Origin: CAZRHR01 sp964599915
Lineage (GTDB): Bacteria; Bacteroidota; Bacteroidia; CAIKAF01
DNA length: 64,000 nt
Reading direction: 5' to 3'
Assembly: GCA_964599915.1 (NCBI GenBank)
Contig: CAZRHR010000003.1
Span: 14,146 to 78,145 of the forward strand
Shown here one piece after another: positions 7,043 through 14,135 of the stretch (positions are counted from its first letter, which is position 1; each line of letters opens with the position of its first letter). A program made the position numbers and the translations under genes. Under the pieces are notes generated by a model. That model was given only the letters and a program-made list of their open reading frames with translations, ran no database searches and was not told the DNA's origin.

Positions 7043-8929
7043 TCAGGTTAAAATGAATTTGAGGCATTTTTTTACTTGGTTGTTTTGAAAAACCACAAAA
7101 TAAATGCCGCGGCTGTATGGGCTGAAATCAAACGGATGTCTTCCGGGAGCTACGCCTTCCTTCTCCATGATGAGTCGGCCATTTACGTCCAGAATGGTGA
7201 TGTTTCCGGATTGCTTTTTGGTTTCAATGGTAAAATGCCCACGGGTGGGATTGGGAAACAACCGCCATTCAAAAGATACCTTAGGATCCGGCGCAATGGC
7301 CAGGCTGTCCATGTACTTCAACAAACTTTCTATATGGGTCACTTCAACCTGTTGATTATCTTCTTCTTGTTGATTATTTTCCCGGCAATCGTTTCTGTAG
7401 GTGTAGCGTTCAATGATTTTCACCAGCAAGTCATTCATTTTTTGAGGATTGATTTTATCGCCGCTGGGTTTGAGGTGGGTTCCGCCAACGCCGGATTCAT
7501 CGGTTAAAGCGGTATAGGTACCACCTGAAATCAAGGCTAAACTTCGGAGAAAAAATTCAGTTGATTTATTTATACCCGAGCAGGCGAGTGGGATGATACG
7601 GATGCCACGTGCGGCCGCGTTTCTCACTTGTTGTTGGATACGCAGCTTTACCTCTTCGGTTTGGTGAGGTGGCGCGTCCAGTACCAAAAACATAATTTTG
7701 GCCCTGGCTTCTTCGGCCCAACCCATGGAATCTAATCCGATGGCCAGTCCTTCTTGCACGGCTTCGGGAAAGTCTCCGCCACCGCCGGCGCGCTGTTCAG
7801 CCAGAAATTTTTGAGCCTCAGCGGCGGTGCCCAAAGGTTGATGTCTTGTAACATATTGATCTCCAAAATCTCTATACACGACCGCCCCCGTTCTAAACTC
7901 TAGGCCTTGAAGTTTTTTTGCCACCCTTGTCATGACATGGTTTAGTTCTGTGGTAAGGTAATGGAGCTCATCTCCCATAGATCCAGTCGCATCCACAACA
8001 AAAGCCACATCTACTTTGCGAGAAGCCACGCAGGATTTGGGAAGAACGATACGGTTGATGCCTTGTCCGGATAAAACCACTTTTGGCAAGAGTTGTGAAT
8101 CCCATCCGTCCCCTGCAATCAGTCGGAAGCCATTGGGGATGTCAGTCCCTTGTTTGAACACATTGGCCCATAGTTCCGCCCGACCGGTGTTGTCTGTTCG
8201 GGCCGCCCAAACCACTTCTCCGGAGGGGTCTATGAGTGAAACGGGTACATCTACCAATGGAAAACGCTCCGAATTTTGCACTTCTGCGGTGATTCTCACT
8301 TTAGGATACAAAGCCCATTCTTTTGAAAAAGAAGCGAATGGACCATCTAGCAAATTGGAAAACGTGGACCATTTGGCCAAATCATTTACTTCCGCCGCGG
8401 TAAGCATGCCCGGACTAGGCGTGGGCGCACTTGCCGTGGTGGTGCTGGGTACATCATGTTCTACTGCGCTTGACATGGTTACAGACCGACCTCTTGGCGC
8501 TGCACCACTCATGGTTTCCTTTTCCACGTGGGAAAGTATTTCACCCCGATATCCCTCCATAGGATGGTTATGGTTACTTGCCATCCGAGGTTGGGGAATA
8601 AAAGCCTGAAGCAAAAATTGAAGGGTATCCTTTTTCAATTCATCTATGGAAAACCGCTGGGTTTCAGCTTTGGGAACATCCGGATGCCAAAAGGAAAACC
8701 ATACTTTTTCTTGGTTAAAGCCCCCTAGGTTCAGTGGAAAAGAGGGAATTTGGCCGTTTGTATTGGTTTGACCACTCCACCACAATTTTGCCCCTTGGCC
8801 TACGTGAATTCTCACGTGCGATATGGGGTGATTTTTTTGATTTAATACCTGAATGACTGGCGTCATGTGTTGAGCGGATAGCCATGTCCCTAGGACGAGA
8901 GAACAGCAAGTAACCATACTTATTTTCAT
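7043..8929 (-). CDS. Secreted von Willebrand factor A protein with T9SS type A sorting domain
   Basis: 628 residues. The signal peptide is at 1-20 (ending LSAQ). Two Ig/carboxypeptidase-regulatory-like segments lie at ~25-110 and ~205-290, each with the pattern 'D/N-TGR' or 'TNTNGQ' typical of such folds. A vWA domain spans ~305-490 with an intact MIDAS start D313-A-T315-G-S317 (VDATGSMGD). The last ~75 residues (FPNPTRGHFTIE ... GIYFVVFQNNQ) are a Por-secretion C-terminal sorting domain, so the protein crosses the outer membrane by the T9SS and is likely anchored at the surface. A role in adhesion or metal-dependent protein binding follows from the family. Partner unknown. Confidence 0.88.
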   Translation of the reverse strand: MKISMVTCCSLVLGTWLSAQHMTPVIQVLNQKNHPISHVRIHVGQGAKLWWSGQTNTNGQIPSFPLNLGGFNQEKVWFSFWHPDVPKAETQRFSIDELKKDTLQFLLQAFIPQPRMASNHNHPMEGYRGEILSHVEKETMSGAAPRGRSVTMSSAVEHDVPSTTTASAPTPSPGMLTAAEVNDLAKWSTFSNLLDGPFASFSKEWALYPKVRITAEVQNSERFPLVDVPVSLIDPSGEVVWAARTDNTGRAELWANVFKQGTDIPNGFRLIAGDGWDSQLLPKVVLSGQGINRIVLPKSCVASRKVDVAFVVDATGSMGDELHYLTTELNHVMTRVAKKLQGLEFRTGAVVYRDFGDQYVTRHQPLGTAAEAQKFLAEQRAGGGGDFPEAVQEGLAIGLDSMGWAEEARAKIMFLVLDAPPHQTEEVKLRIQQQVRNAAARGIRIIPLACSGINKSTEFFLRSLALISGGTYTALTDESGVGGTHLKPSGDKINPQKMNDLLVKIIERYTYRNDCRENNQQEEDNQQVEVTHIESLLKYMDSLAIAPDPKVSFEWRLFPNPTRGHFTIETKKQSGNITILDVNGRLIMEKEGVAPGRHPFDFSPYSRGIYFVVFQNNQVKKCLKFILT

Positions 8930-8986
8930 AGGATGTGCATTTTACCTTCTCTTTTACCCTCCAAAAGGAAATCGGTTCAATGGAAA

Positions 8987-9013
8987 TAAAAAAACCGGGC
9001 ATTTCGGCCCGGT
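8987..9013 (-). terminator. Terminator downstream of bcp
   Basis: A 7-bp GC-rich stem ACCGGGC / GCCCGGT with loop ATTTCG, followed on the minus strand by seven T residues. It lies 33 bp after the bcp stop. Confidence 0.75.
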
Positions 9014-9045
9014 CTGGAGGTTTTACCTAAAAACAAACAAGCAAA

Positions 9046-9504
9046 TTATTTCGCCAAAACCTCACGGATTTGCGCTGCATGGTTTTTCGTGTCTACTTTT
9101 CTAATGATGGCTTCCACATGTCCCGTTTCATCAATCACAAAAGTAACCCTGTCGGTACCCATATATTTTCGGCCATACATGGATTTTTCTACCCAAGTAC
9201 CATACGCTTCATGCACAACTTTTTCCGTATCGGCCAGCAGTTCGAAGGGTAATTGATACTTTTCAATGAATTTGGTGTGCTTTTTTGCATCATCGGTACT
9301 TACACCAAGAACGACAAAACCGTCATTGGTCAATTCAGCATAGTTATCGCGTAGATTGCAAGCTTCTGCGGTGCAACCGGGGGTATCATCTTTGGGATAG
9401 AAGTATAAAATGACTTTTTTTCCTTTAAAAGAGGATAAGGTGACATTAGTTCCGGCTTGGTTTGGAACGGTAAAATCAGGTGCAAGATCGCCAACGTTGA
9501 GCAT
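9046..9504 (-). CDS. bcp: Thiol peroxidase, BCP/PrxQ type peroxiredoxin
   Basis: 152 residues, standard for the family. It reduces H2O2 and organic hydroperoxides with thioredoxin as electron donor, in the cytoplasm. The peroxidatic cysteine is C44 in PKDDTPGCTAEACNLRD, with a potential resolving cysteine C49 five residues later, the atypical 2-Cys PrxQ arrangement. The AhpC/TSA fold runs throughout (VGDLAPDFTVPNQ at the start, TFVIDETG near residue 123). It follows the GroES-like gene by 43 bp on the same strand and is followed by a strong terminator, so it probably ends the nth / GroES-like / bcp unit. Confidence 0.93.
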   Translation of the reverse strand: MLNVGDLAPDFTVPNQAGTNVTLSSFKGKKVILYFYPKDDTPGCTAEACNLRDNYAELTNDGFVVLGVSTDDAKKHTKFIEKYQLPFELLADTEKVVHEAYGTWVEKSMYGRKYMGTDRVTFVIDETGHVEAIIRKVDTKNHAAQIREVLAK

Positions 9505-9547
9505 AAGGATAGATTTTAGAGTGAAAACAGATGACCTGAAAATTGGT

Positions 9548-9919
9548 TCATGGAAAAAGATCAGGGTCTCGGACCAGCATAAGAATGGCGCCTTGAGGTA
9601 CGATTAATAATTTTTCCTCATTCAGGCTTATTTCAAGGCTGTGTTTCTGCAGAAAATAGGCAAAATCGCCTTCTTTGGCTTGCAAAGGAAGGAACCGCGC
9701 TTCCTGTGCTTGTTCTTTCCAGGGTTCTTCATCCGGATCCGGCGCAGCGATAGGAAAACCCGGACCAACTTTTAAAATGTACCCCGATAAGACGGATTCT
9801 TTTTCTGCCACAGTAGGAGGGAGGTATAGGCCTGAGGCGGTTCTACCATCAGGATTTTTTGGACGAATCAACACTTTATCGCCCACCATTTGTACCAAAT
9901 CTAGGGTGTTAATTGCCAT
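9548..9919 (-). CDS. GroES-like (Cpn10-related) protein
   Basis: 123 residues with a Cpn10-like beta-barrel core: VGDKVLIRPKNPDGRTASGLYLPP corresponds to the N-terminal strand of GroES and GYILKVGPG to the conserved 'G.V.AVG.G' segment; the C-terminal part (EEKLLIVPQGAILMLV) resembles the GroES end. It is longer than the ~95 residues of true GroES, carries an acidic insert around residues 55-75 (AAPDPDEEPWKEQ) and is not next to groEL. I infer a paralogue conserved in Bacteroidota rather than the main co-chaperonin; whether it binds a chaperonin is unknown. Its start overlaps the end of nth by 11 bp. Confidence 0.8.
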   Translation of the reverse strand: MAINTLDLVQMVGDKVLIRPKNPDGRTASGLYLPPTVAEKESVLSGYILKVGPGFPIAAPDPDEEPWKEQAQEARFLPLQAKEGDFAYFLQKHSLEISLNEEKLLIVPQGAILMLVRDPDLFP

Positions 9920-10559
9920 TTTTCGGTTGATTTTTCACATAAAAGGCGCAAAAAGGACGGAGGTGGCATACTTCACATTTGGGTTTTCGCGCGACACAAA
10001 CGTATCTGCCATGCAAGATAAGCCAATGATGTGCCACATGAATTTCATTTTCTGGGATATGCCGAACCAAATCTTGCTCTACCGCCAATGGGGTTTTACC
10101 TTTGGTAAGTCCGAGCCGTCTTGACACACGAAACACATGGGTATCTACGGCCATGGCCGGTTGTTCAAAAATCACAGAGGCCACCACATTGGCCGTTTTT
10201 CGTCCTACACCCGGTAATTTGACCAAATCCTTGATGTCTGAGGGAATTTCTCCCTGAAAATTGTCTACAAGCATCCGTCCTAATCCAGCCAAATGTTTGG
10301 CTTTGTTGTTAGGATAAGAAACGGAACGGATGTAGGGAAAAATGTCCTCTGAGGTAGCGTTTGCCAAGGCTTTCGCATCTGGAAATGCTTCGAAAAGGGC
10401 AGGAGTAACCATATTCACCCTTTTATCAGTGCATTGTGCAGAAAGTACCACGGCCACCAATAATTCAAATGGCGTACGATAGTGTAATTCCGTTTCGGCC
10501 ACAGGGTGGTTTTCCCGGAAATAAGCTAGGACCAGGTCAAATCTTTCTTTCAAACGCAT
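9909..10559 (-). CDS. nth: Endonuclease III (DNA glycosylase/AP lyase)
   Basis: 216 residues, the usual size. It removes oxidised pyrimidines from DNA and cuts at AP sites in base excision repair. Helix-hairpin-helix motif LPGVGRKTANVV (115-126) contains catalytic K121; catalytic D139 is in AVDTHVFRVSRRLG. The 4Fe-4S cluster ligands C188, C195, C198 and C204 show the exact C-x6-C-x2-C-x5-C spacing. I chose ATG 10559, which gives the standard N-terminus (MRLKERFDLVLAYF); the longer reading frame extends into the terminator of the upstream gene. Overlap with the GroES-like gene suggests one transcript. Confidence 0.95.
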   Translation of the reverse strand: MRLKERFDLVLAYFRENHPVAETELHYRTPFELLVAVVLSAQCTDKRVNMVTPALFEAFPDAKALANATSEDIFPYIRSVSYPNNKAKHLAGLGRMLVDNFQGEIPSDIKDLVKLPGVGRKTANVVASVIFEQPAMAVDTHVFRVSRRLGLTKGKTPLAVEQDLVRHIPENEIHVAHHWLILHGRYVCVARKPKCEVCHLRPFCAFYVKNQPKNGN

Positions 10560-10601
10560 AACAGGGCCACGAATATCTGAAATTTTATGCTGGAGACAAA
10601 G

Positions 10602-10629
10602 AAAAAAGGCGCCAGATGAAGGCGCCTTT
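10602..10629 (-). terminator. Terminator downstream of the YrdC/YciO gene
   Basis: A perfect 9-bp inverted repeat AAAGGCGCC / GGCGCCTTT with loop AGATGAA, followed on the minus strand by a run of six T residues. It lies 20 bp after the stop at 10649 and separates that gene from nth. Confidence 0.8.
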
Positions 10630-10648
10630 ACTCTGTGAATGCTTGTCT

Positions 10649-11266
10649 TTAGTTCATTTCTTCTAATGCACCAATCCCCTGGCGAATCACGACAACTTCC
10701 GTTCCTGTGCAATCCAAAATGGTGCTGGCTTCATTATGTCCAAAGCCGCCATCCACAATTAAATCTGCCTTGTCGGCAAACAACCGATAAATTTCCTCAG
10801 GGTCTGTGGCATAAGCGAGGATTTCATCTTCATGGTGTACCGACATGGTGAGTAGGGGATGTCCTAATTCTGCGATGATTTGGGCCGGAATTTTATGGTC
10901 TGCCACCCGAATACCAATGGTTTTTCTACCGGGCATCATTTTTTCTACTTCTGCAGAAGCTTGAAGTATAAAAGTAAATGGCCCGGGTAAAAGTCTATTC
11001 ATGAGTGCATAGACCGGATTAGACACTTTTTTGGCGTAGGTACCCAAGGAAGTTAAGTCGGAAAGCATAAAAGAGAGATTGGCTTTTTCCACGGGTTTTC
11101 CTTTGAGTGCGGCTAAGCGTTCCCTTCCTAATTTGGAATGCGCTGAAACGGCAAAACAGTACACGGAATCTGTGGGCAGGATTACCAATCCATCTTCTTG
11201 TAAGACTTGCACAATTTGGTCGATGTGCCGCGGGGCAGGAGCTTTTGAATACACTTTAGTGAGCAT
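10649..11266 (-). CDS. Sua5/YciO/YrdC/YwlC family protein
   Basis: 205 residues of YrdC fold. The N-terminal nucleotide-binding segment VILPTDSVYCFAVSA matches the family pattern PTDSVY(A/G), and KPVEKANLSFMLSDL corresponds to the conserved KxRp/LS.m..d region. Family members make threonylcarbamoyl-AMP for the t6A37 tRNA modification (TsaC/Sua5) or are YciO paralogues of less clear role. The KGKPVEKANLSFM region resembles YciO more than TsaC, so I do not assign tsaC. It lacks the C-terminal Sua5 domain. It is transcribed alone and ends at a strong hairpin (10602-10629). Confidence 0.82.
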   Translation of the reverse strand: MLTKVYSKAPAPRHIDQIVQVLQEDGLVILPTDSVYCFAVSAHSKLGRERLAALKGKPVEKANLSFMLSDLTSLGTYAKKVSNPVYALMNRLLPGPFTFILQASAEVEKMMPGRKTIGIRVADHKIPAQIIAELGHPLLTMSVHHEDEILAYATDPEEIYRLFADKADLIVDGGFGHNEASTILDCTGTEVVVIRQGIGALEEMN

Positions 11267-11320
11267 AGCGGTATGTATTTATGAGTTTAAAAGAACCGAA
11301 TACGAACCGCTTCTGCTTAC

Positions 11321-11980
11321 TTAAGCAGGGTTTCCCTTGGCGTAATCTGCCAAGAATTTCTCCAAACCTACGTCTGTAAGTGGATGTTGCAACAAAGCCA
11401 TGATGGGGGGCAGGGGACAGGTAACCACATCGGCACCTGCCTCAGCACACGCGACAATGTGCATGGCATGTCGAACAGAAGCGGCAAGAACTTGGGTTTT
11501 GAACCCATAGTTCTTGTAAATTTTTACGATAGAGCGAATCAAATCCATGCCATCGGTGCTCACATCATCTAAGCGACCAATAAATGGACTTACATAAGTA
11601 GCGCCGGCTTTGGCAGCCAATAGTGCTTGGCCGGAGGAAAAGACGAGGGTACAGTTGGTTTTAATGCCTTTGCTAGAAAAATATTTCAGGGCACGCACAC
11701 CATCTTTGATCATGGGAATTTTCACCACAATGTTGGGATGCAGTGCTGCTAAAGCATCGCCTTCGCGTACCATTCCTTCATAATCGGTAGAAATCACTTC
11801 AGCACTCACATCTCCGTCCACAATCTGGCAGATGTCTATATAATGTTGAAGAATACGGTCTTTACCAGTGATGCCTTCTTTGGCCATGAGCGAAGGGTTG
11901 GTGGTTACACCATCCAAAACGCCTAGGTCGTGTGCTTCACGAATTTGATTCAAATTGGCCGTGTCAATGAAAAACTTCAT
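11321..11980 (-). CDS. fsa: Transaldolase-like fructose-6-phosphate aldolase family protein
   Basis: A 219-residue member of the small TalB/FSA subfamily. The TIM barrel opens with MKFFIDTANLNQIREAHDLG and the signature GVTTNPSLMAKEG (24-36); the Schiff-base lysine is K87 in NIVVKIPM. YVSPFIGRLDD (~135-145) and the C-terminal SARHAM-like segment LAASVRHAMH are present. Family members either cleave fructose 6-phosphate or act as transaldolases of the pentose phosphate pathway; sequence alone does not separate them, and in Bacteroidota such proteins usually serve as transaldolase. The gene stands alone between the YrdC gene and ffs on the same strand. Confidence 0.88.
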   Translation of the reverse strand: MKFFIDTANLNQIREAHDLGVLDGVTTNPSLMAKEGITGKDRILQHYIDICQIVDGDVSAEVISTDYEGMVREGDALAALHPNIVVKIPMIKDGVRALKYFSSKGIKTNCTLVFSSGQALLAAKAGATYVSPFIGRLDDVSTDGMDLIRSIVKIYKNYGFKTQVLAASVRHAMHIVACAEAGADVVTCPLPPIMALLQHPLTDVGLEKFLADYAKGNPA

Positions 11981-12077
11981 GTTGTAACGTTTCGTTTAGA
12001 TTTTCTTGAAAGGCCTGATTGTTTAAGGCAATTTAAAGAAATCATTACCAATTTACAACCAGGATATAAAGTTTTAA

Positions 12078-12184
12078 CAAAAGAAAGAGGCAAGTTACTT
12101 GCATCGCACCGCTACAACCTCATACCCTTGCTACATTCCTGTCCTGGGGGATTCTGAGGGAGCTGGTCGCACAAGACTTGCCCC
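12078..12184 (-). ncRNA. ffs: Signal recognition particle RNA (small bacterial 4.5S type)
   Basis: On the minus strand the RNA begins GGGGCAAGU (12184-12176), which pairs with ACUUGCCUC near its 3' end (12095-12087), closing a single long hairpin of about 98 nt, followed by a U-rich tail. The central part holds the SRP signature GGACAGGAAUGUAGCAAGGG (12140-12121), which corresponds to the conserved symmetric loop and tetraloop region bound by the Ffh M domain. A consensus promoter sits immediately upstream (12188-12218), with the predicted start at the GGGG. The protein partner Ffh is encoded in this window at 29501-30841. Confidence 0.9.
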
Positions 12185-12187
12185 GCA

Positions 12188-12218
12188 CAAAAGTAATACG
12201 CCGGTTCAATTTCCCCAA
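12188..12218 (-). promoter_or_regulatory. Promoter of ffs (TTG-N20-TActTTTG)
   Basis: On the minus strand, TTG at 12218-12216, a 20-bp spacer and a perfect -7 box TACTTTTG at 12195-12188, 3 nt before the 5' GGGG of the SRP RNA. This is a full match to the Bacteroidota primary sigma consensus. Confidence 0.75.
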
Positions 12219-12280
12219 AAATAATCCACCTCTTTCTGGCTAAATTCAAGGAATTCCTTTCATTGGCCAAATAGGAATAA

Positions 12281-13153
12281 TCAAGGTTCTGGTATCCAAA
12301 TGCTTTCGCCAGGCACTTCAGGAAAATCTTTTGCCTTCCACCGTGCAGAGGCCTCATTGAGTCGGCCTTCGGAACTGGCTACATAATTCCAACGGATAAA
12401 GCGGGGTTCGTCTAATGGCTTACCACCAAACAATAAAAGACGACTTCCCGGCAATGCCTTTATAAATTGGCAGGATTCGCCTTCTGATACCAACATTTCT
12501 CCCGGATGTACTTCAAAGCTTTCTGTTTCAATTCCACCCTGCACTACAGACAATCCCCACTCTCCATAAGTCTGCTGCATAAAGGGGAGCACGCCTCCCG
12601 TTTCGCCTACTTGAATATCCACCATATATAACGGACTATAGACCGGAACGGAACTTGTGTAACCCGCCCAAGTCCCAGCCACCAAACGCAAGTTAAAATC
12701 TTCTTGACACCAAGTAGGCACTTCTTTTTCGGGTAAATGGAAAAAGGAGGGTTCCACATCTTCAAAGGCTTTGGGCAAAGCCACCCAAATTTGAAACCCA
12801 TGAAAAACCATCTCTTCCATTTGTCGAAAGGCCTCCGGTGTTCTTTCGGTGTGGGTTACTCCTTTGCCGGCGGTCATCCAGTTGACAGCCCCTTTTTCAA
12901 TTTGTTGCACGGCGCCAGTGCTGTCACGATGCTCCATAACGCCCTCAAACAAATACGTGAGTGTAGAAAGTCCAACATGCGGATGCATTCCTATATCTAT
13001 CCATTTCCCTGGTCCAAGCTTTTCGGGCCCCATATGATCTATAAAAATGAATGGACCTACCATTTTTTTATGGATAAATGGCAAAAGTCTTCCCACATGA
13101 AATCCTCCGATGGTTCGACTTCTTTCAGGAATAATGGGACGTTGGGTAGACAT
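12281..13153 (-). CDS. Pirin family protein
   Basis: 290 residues, a two-domain cupin. The metal-site motif of the N-terminal cupin is DIGMHPHVGLSTLTYLFEG with H-x-H, followed by the second part EKGAVNWMTAGKGVTHTE (including the conserved H and E). Pirins bind Fe; some are quercetin dioxygenases, others regulators, and the role here cannot be chosen. Residues ~170-280 form the C-terminal cupin, which normally lacks the metal site. I chose ATG 13153 (MSTQRPIIPERSRTIGG): a longer frame would begin at a TTG located inside the predicted -7 box (13175-13182). The gene is divergent from ksgA. Confidence 0.9.
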   Translation of the reverse strand: MSTQRPIIPERSRTIGGFHVGRLLPFIHKKMVGPFIFIDHMGPEKLGPGKWIDIGMHPHVGLSTLTYLFEGVMEHRDSTGAVQQIEKGAVNWMTAGKGVTHTERTPEAFRQMEEMVFHGFQIWVALPKAFEDVEPSFFHLPEKEVPTWCQEDFNLRLVAGTWAGYTSSVPVYSPLYMVDIQVGETGGVLPFMQQTYGEWGLSVVQGGIETESFEVHPGEMLVSEGESCQFIKALPGSRLLLFGGKPLDEPRFIRWNYVASSEGRLNEASARWKAKDFPEVPGESIWIPEP

Positions 13154-13174
13154 TATGTATTTAATGGTAGGATG

Positions 13175-13182
13175 CAAAATTA
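13175..13182 (-). promoter_or_regulatory. -7 promoter box (TAatTTTG) of the pirin gene
   Basis: A perfect TAnnTTTG on the minus strand, 21 nt upstream of the chosen ATG. It supports the shorter start for pirin. Confidence 0.4.
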
Positions 13183-13209
13183 CAAGAAGTATTGAAGGGT
13201 GGGTGTTTA

Positions 13210-13235
13210 CCCACGGTTAAAACCGTGGGGGGGGG
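13210..13235. repeat. REP-like hairpin followed by a nine-G tract
   Basis: An inverted repeat CCCACGGTT-AA-AACCGTGGG (13210-13229) whose right arm runs into a homopolymer of nine G residues (13227-13235). Its pattern CCCAyGrTTwAAAyCrTGGG is shared with the palindrome beside the HUH transposase at 32268-32293, with compensating changes in the stem. It lies in the pirin/ksgA divergent intergenic region, 13 bp upstream of the ksgA -7 box. Confidence 0.7.
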
Positions 13236-13248
13236 ATGAGATTAATCT

Positions 13249-13256
13249 TACCTTTG
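13249..13256 (+). promoter_or_regulatory. -7 promoter box (TAccTTTG) of ksgA
   Basis: A perfect TAnnTTTG 4 nt before the GTG start codon of ksgA. The region where a -33 TTG would be expected is the poly-G tract (13227-13235). Confidence 0.45.
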
Positions 13257-13260
13257 GGCG

Positions 13261-14040
13261 GTGAAGCCATATCAGCATAAAAAACAGTTTGGGCAGCATT
13301 TTTTGAAAGATGCAGAGGTGATTTCCCAAACAATTCAATTGCTCAAAGAGCGCTATCCGACAGGGAAGGTATTGGAGGTGGGTCCGGGGATGGGCGTACT
13401 TACGGAGCAACTTGTAAAGGAGAAAAATTATACGCTTTTCATTAATGAAATTGACCGGGATTTGTTGCCTGTCCTGATTCAGACCTTCCATCAAATACCC
13501 CAAAGTCAGTGGTTACCGGGGGACTTTTTACAAATTTCGTTGGCAGCCTTGGGAGATCAATATGCCTTGATTGGTAATTTCCCCTACAACATTTCTACGC
13601 AAATTGTTTTTAGGATGTTGGAGGAGCGAATGCACATTCCGGTAGCTGTAGGTATGTTTCAAAAAGAAGTGGGAGAGCGGCTTGCCGCTCCGCCCGGGAG
13701 TAAGACGTATGGCATTACCAGCGTACTCACCCAAGCTTATTATCAAGTAAAACTTCATATTCATATTCCACCCTCCTCTTTTCAGCCCCCTCCCAAAGTG
13801 GATTCCGTAGTACTTTCTATGGAGCGTTTGCCGGAAGAAACTTGGCCGATTTGCGGCTTTGAGCCCCTAAGAAAGGTGGTGAAAGCGGCTTTTGGGCAAC
13901 GGAGGAAAACACTTAGAAATGCGCTTAAAGGCATCACCTTTCAAGGAATGGCCCCTGATGATCCCATTTGGGACCTAAGGGCAGAGCGCCTTTCCGTGCA
14001 AGATTTTACCCGACTGGCCCTTGCCCAAATGAAAACCTAG
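13261..14040 (+). CDS. rsmA: 16S rRNA (adenine1518/1519-N6)-dimethyltransferase
   Basis: 259 residues (KsgA/RsmA). It dimethylates two adjacent adenines in the 3' terminal helix of 16S rRNA late in 30S assembly. The opening KKQFGQHFLKD is the family signature; SAM motif I is VLEVGPGMGVLTEQL (~39-53); the catalytic NFPYNIS loop is at ~102. The C-terminal helical domain contains FGQRRKTLRNAL. The start is GTG at 13261, immediately after a -7 box. The gene lies alone before mgtE, which has its own promoter-like box. Confidence 0.95.
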   Translation: MKPYQHKKQFGQHFLKDAEVISQTIQLLKERYPTGKVLEVGPGMGVLTEQLVKEKNYTLFINEIDRDLLPVLIQTFHQIPQSQWLPGDFLQISLAALGDQYALIGNFPYNISTQIVFRMLEERMHIPVAVGMFQKEVGERLAAPPGSKTYGITSVLTQAYYQVKLHIHIPPSSFQPPPKVDSVVLSMERLPEETWPICGFEPLRKVVKAAFGQRRKTLRNALKGITFQGMAPDDPIWDLRAERLSVQDFTRLALAQMKT

Positions 14041-14077
14041 ACATTCTACTTCATTTTTTTGTAAAGTTTAGGTGCTG

Positions 14078-14101
14078 AAAAGCCCATTTTAGTGGGCCTT
14101 A
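14078..14101 (+). terminator. Possible terminator after ksgA
   Basis: An imperfect stem AAGCCCA / TGGGCcTT separated by TTTTAG, 38 bp after the ksgA stop. The following T tract is weak, so assignment is tentative. Confidence 0.4.
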
Positions 14102-14117
14102 GCTGCTTTGTTTTCCT

Positions 14118-14125
14118 TAGCTTTG
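14118..14125 (+). promoter_or_regulatory. -7 promoter box (TAgcTTTG) of mgtE
   Basis: A perfect TAnnTTTG located 10 nt upstream of the mgtE ATG. Confidence 0.4.
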
Positions 14126-14135
14126 TCCCAACGCT

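Noticed and set aside
12112..12357. An 81-residue coding frame on the minus strand
   Set aside because: It overlaps the ffs RNA gene and its promoter and has no family resemblance.
12281..13177. Longer pirin N-terminus from a TTG at 13177
   Set aside because: The TTG lies inside the perfect -7 box 13175-13182, and the ATG at 13153 gives the standard pirin start.
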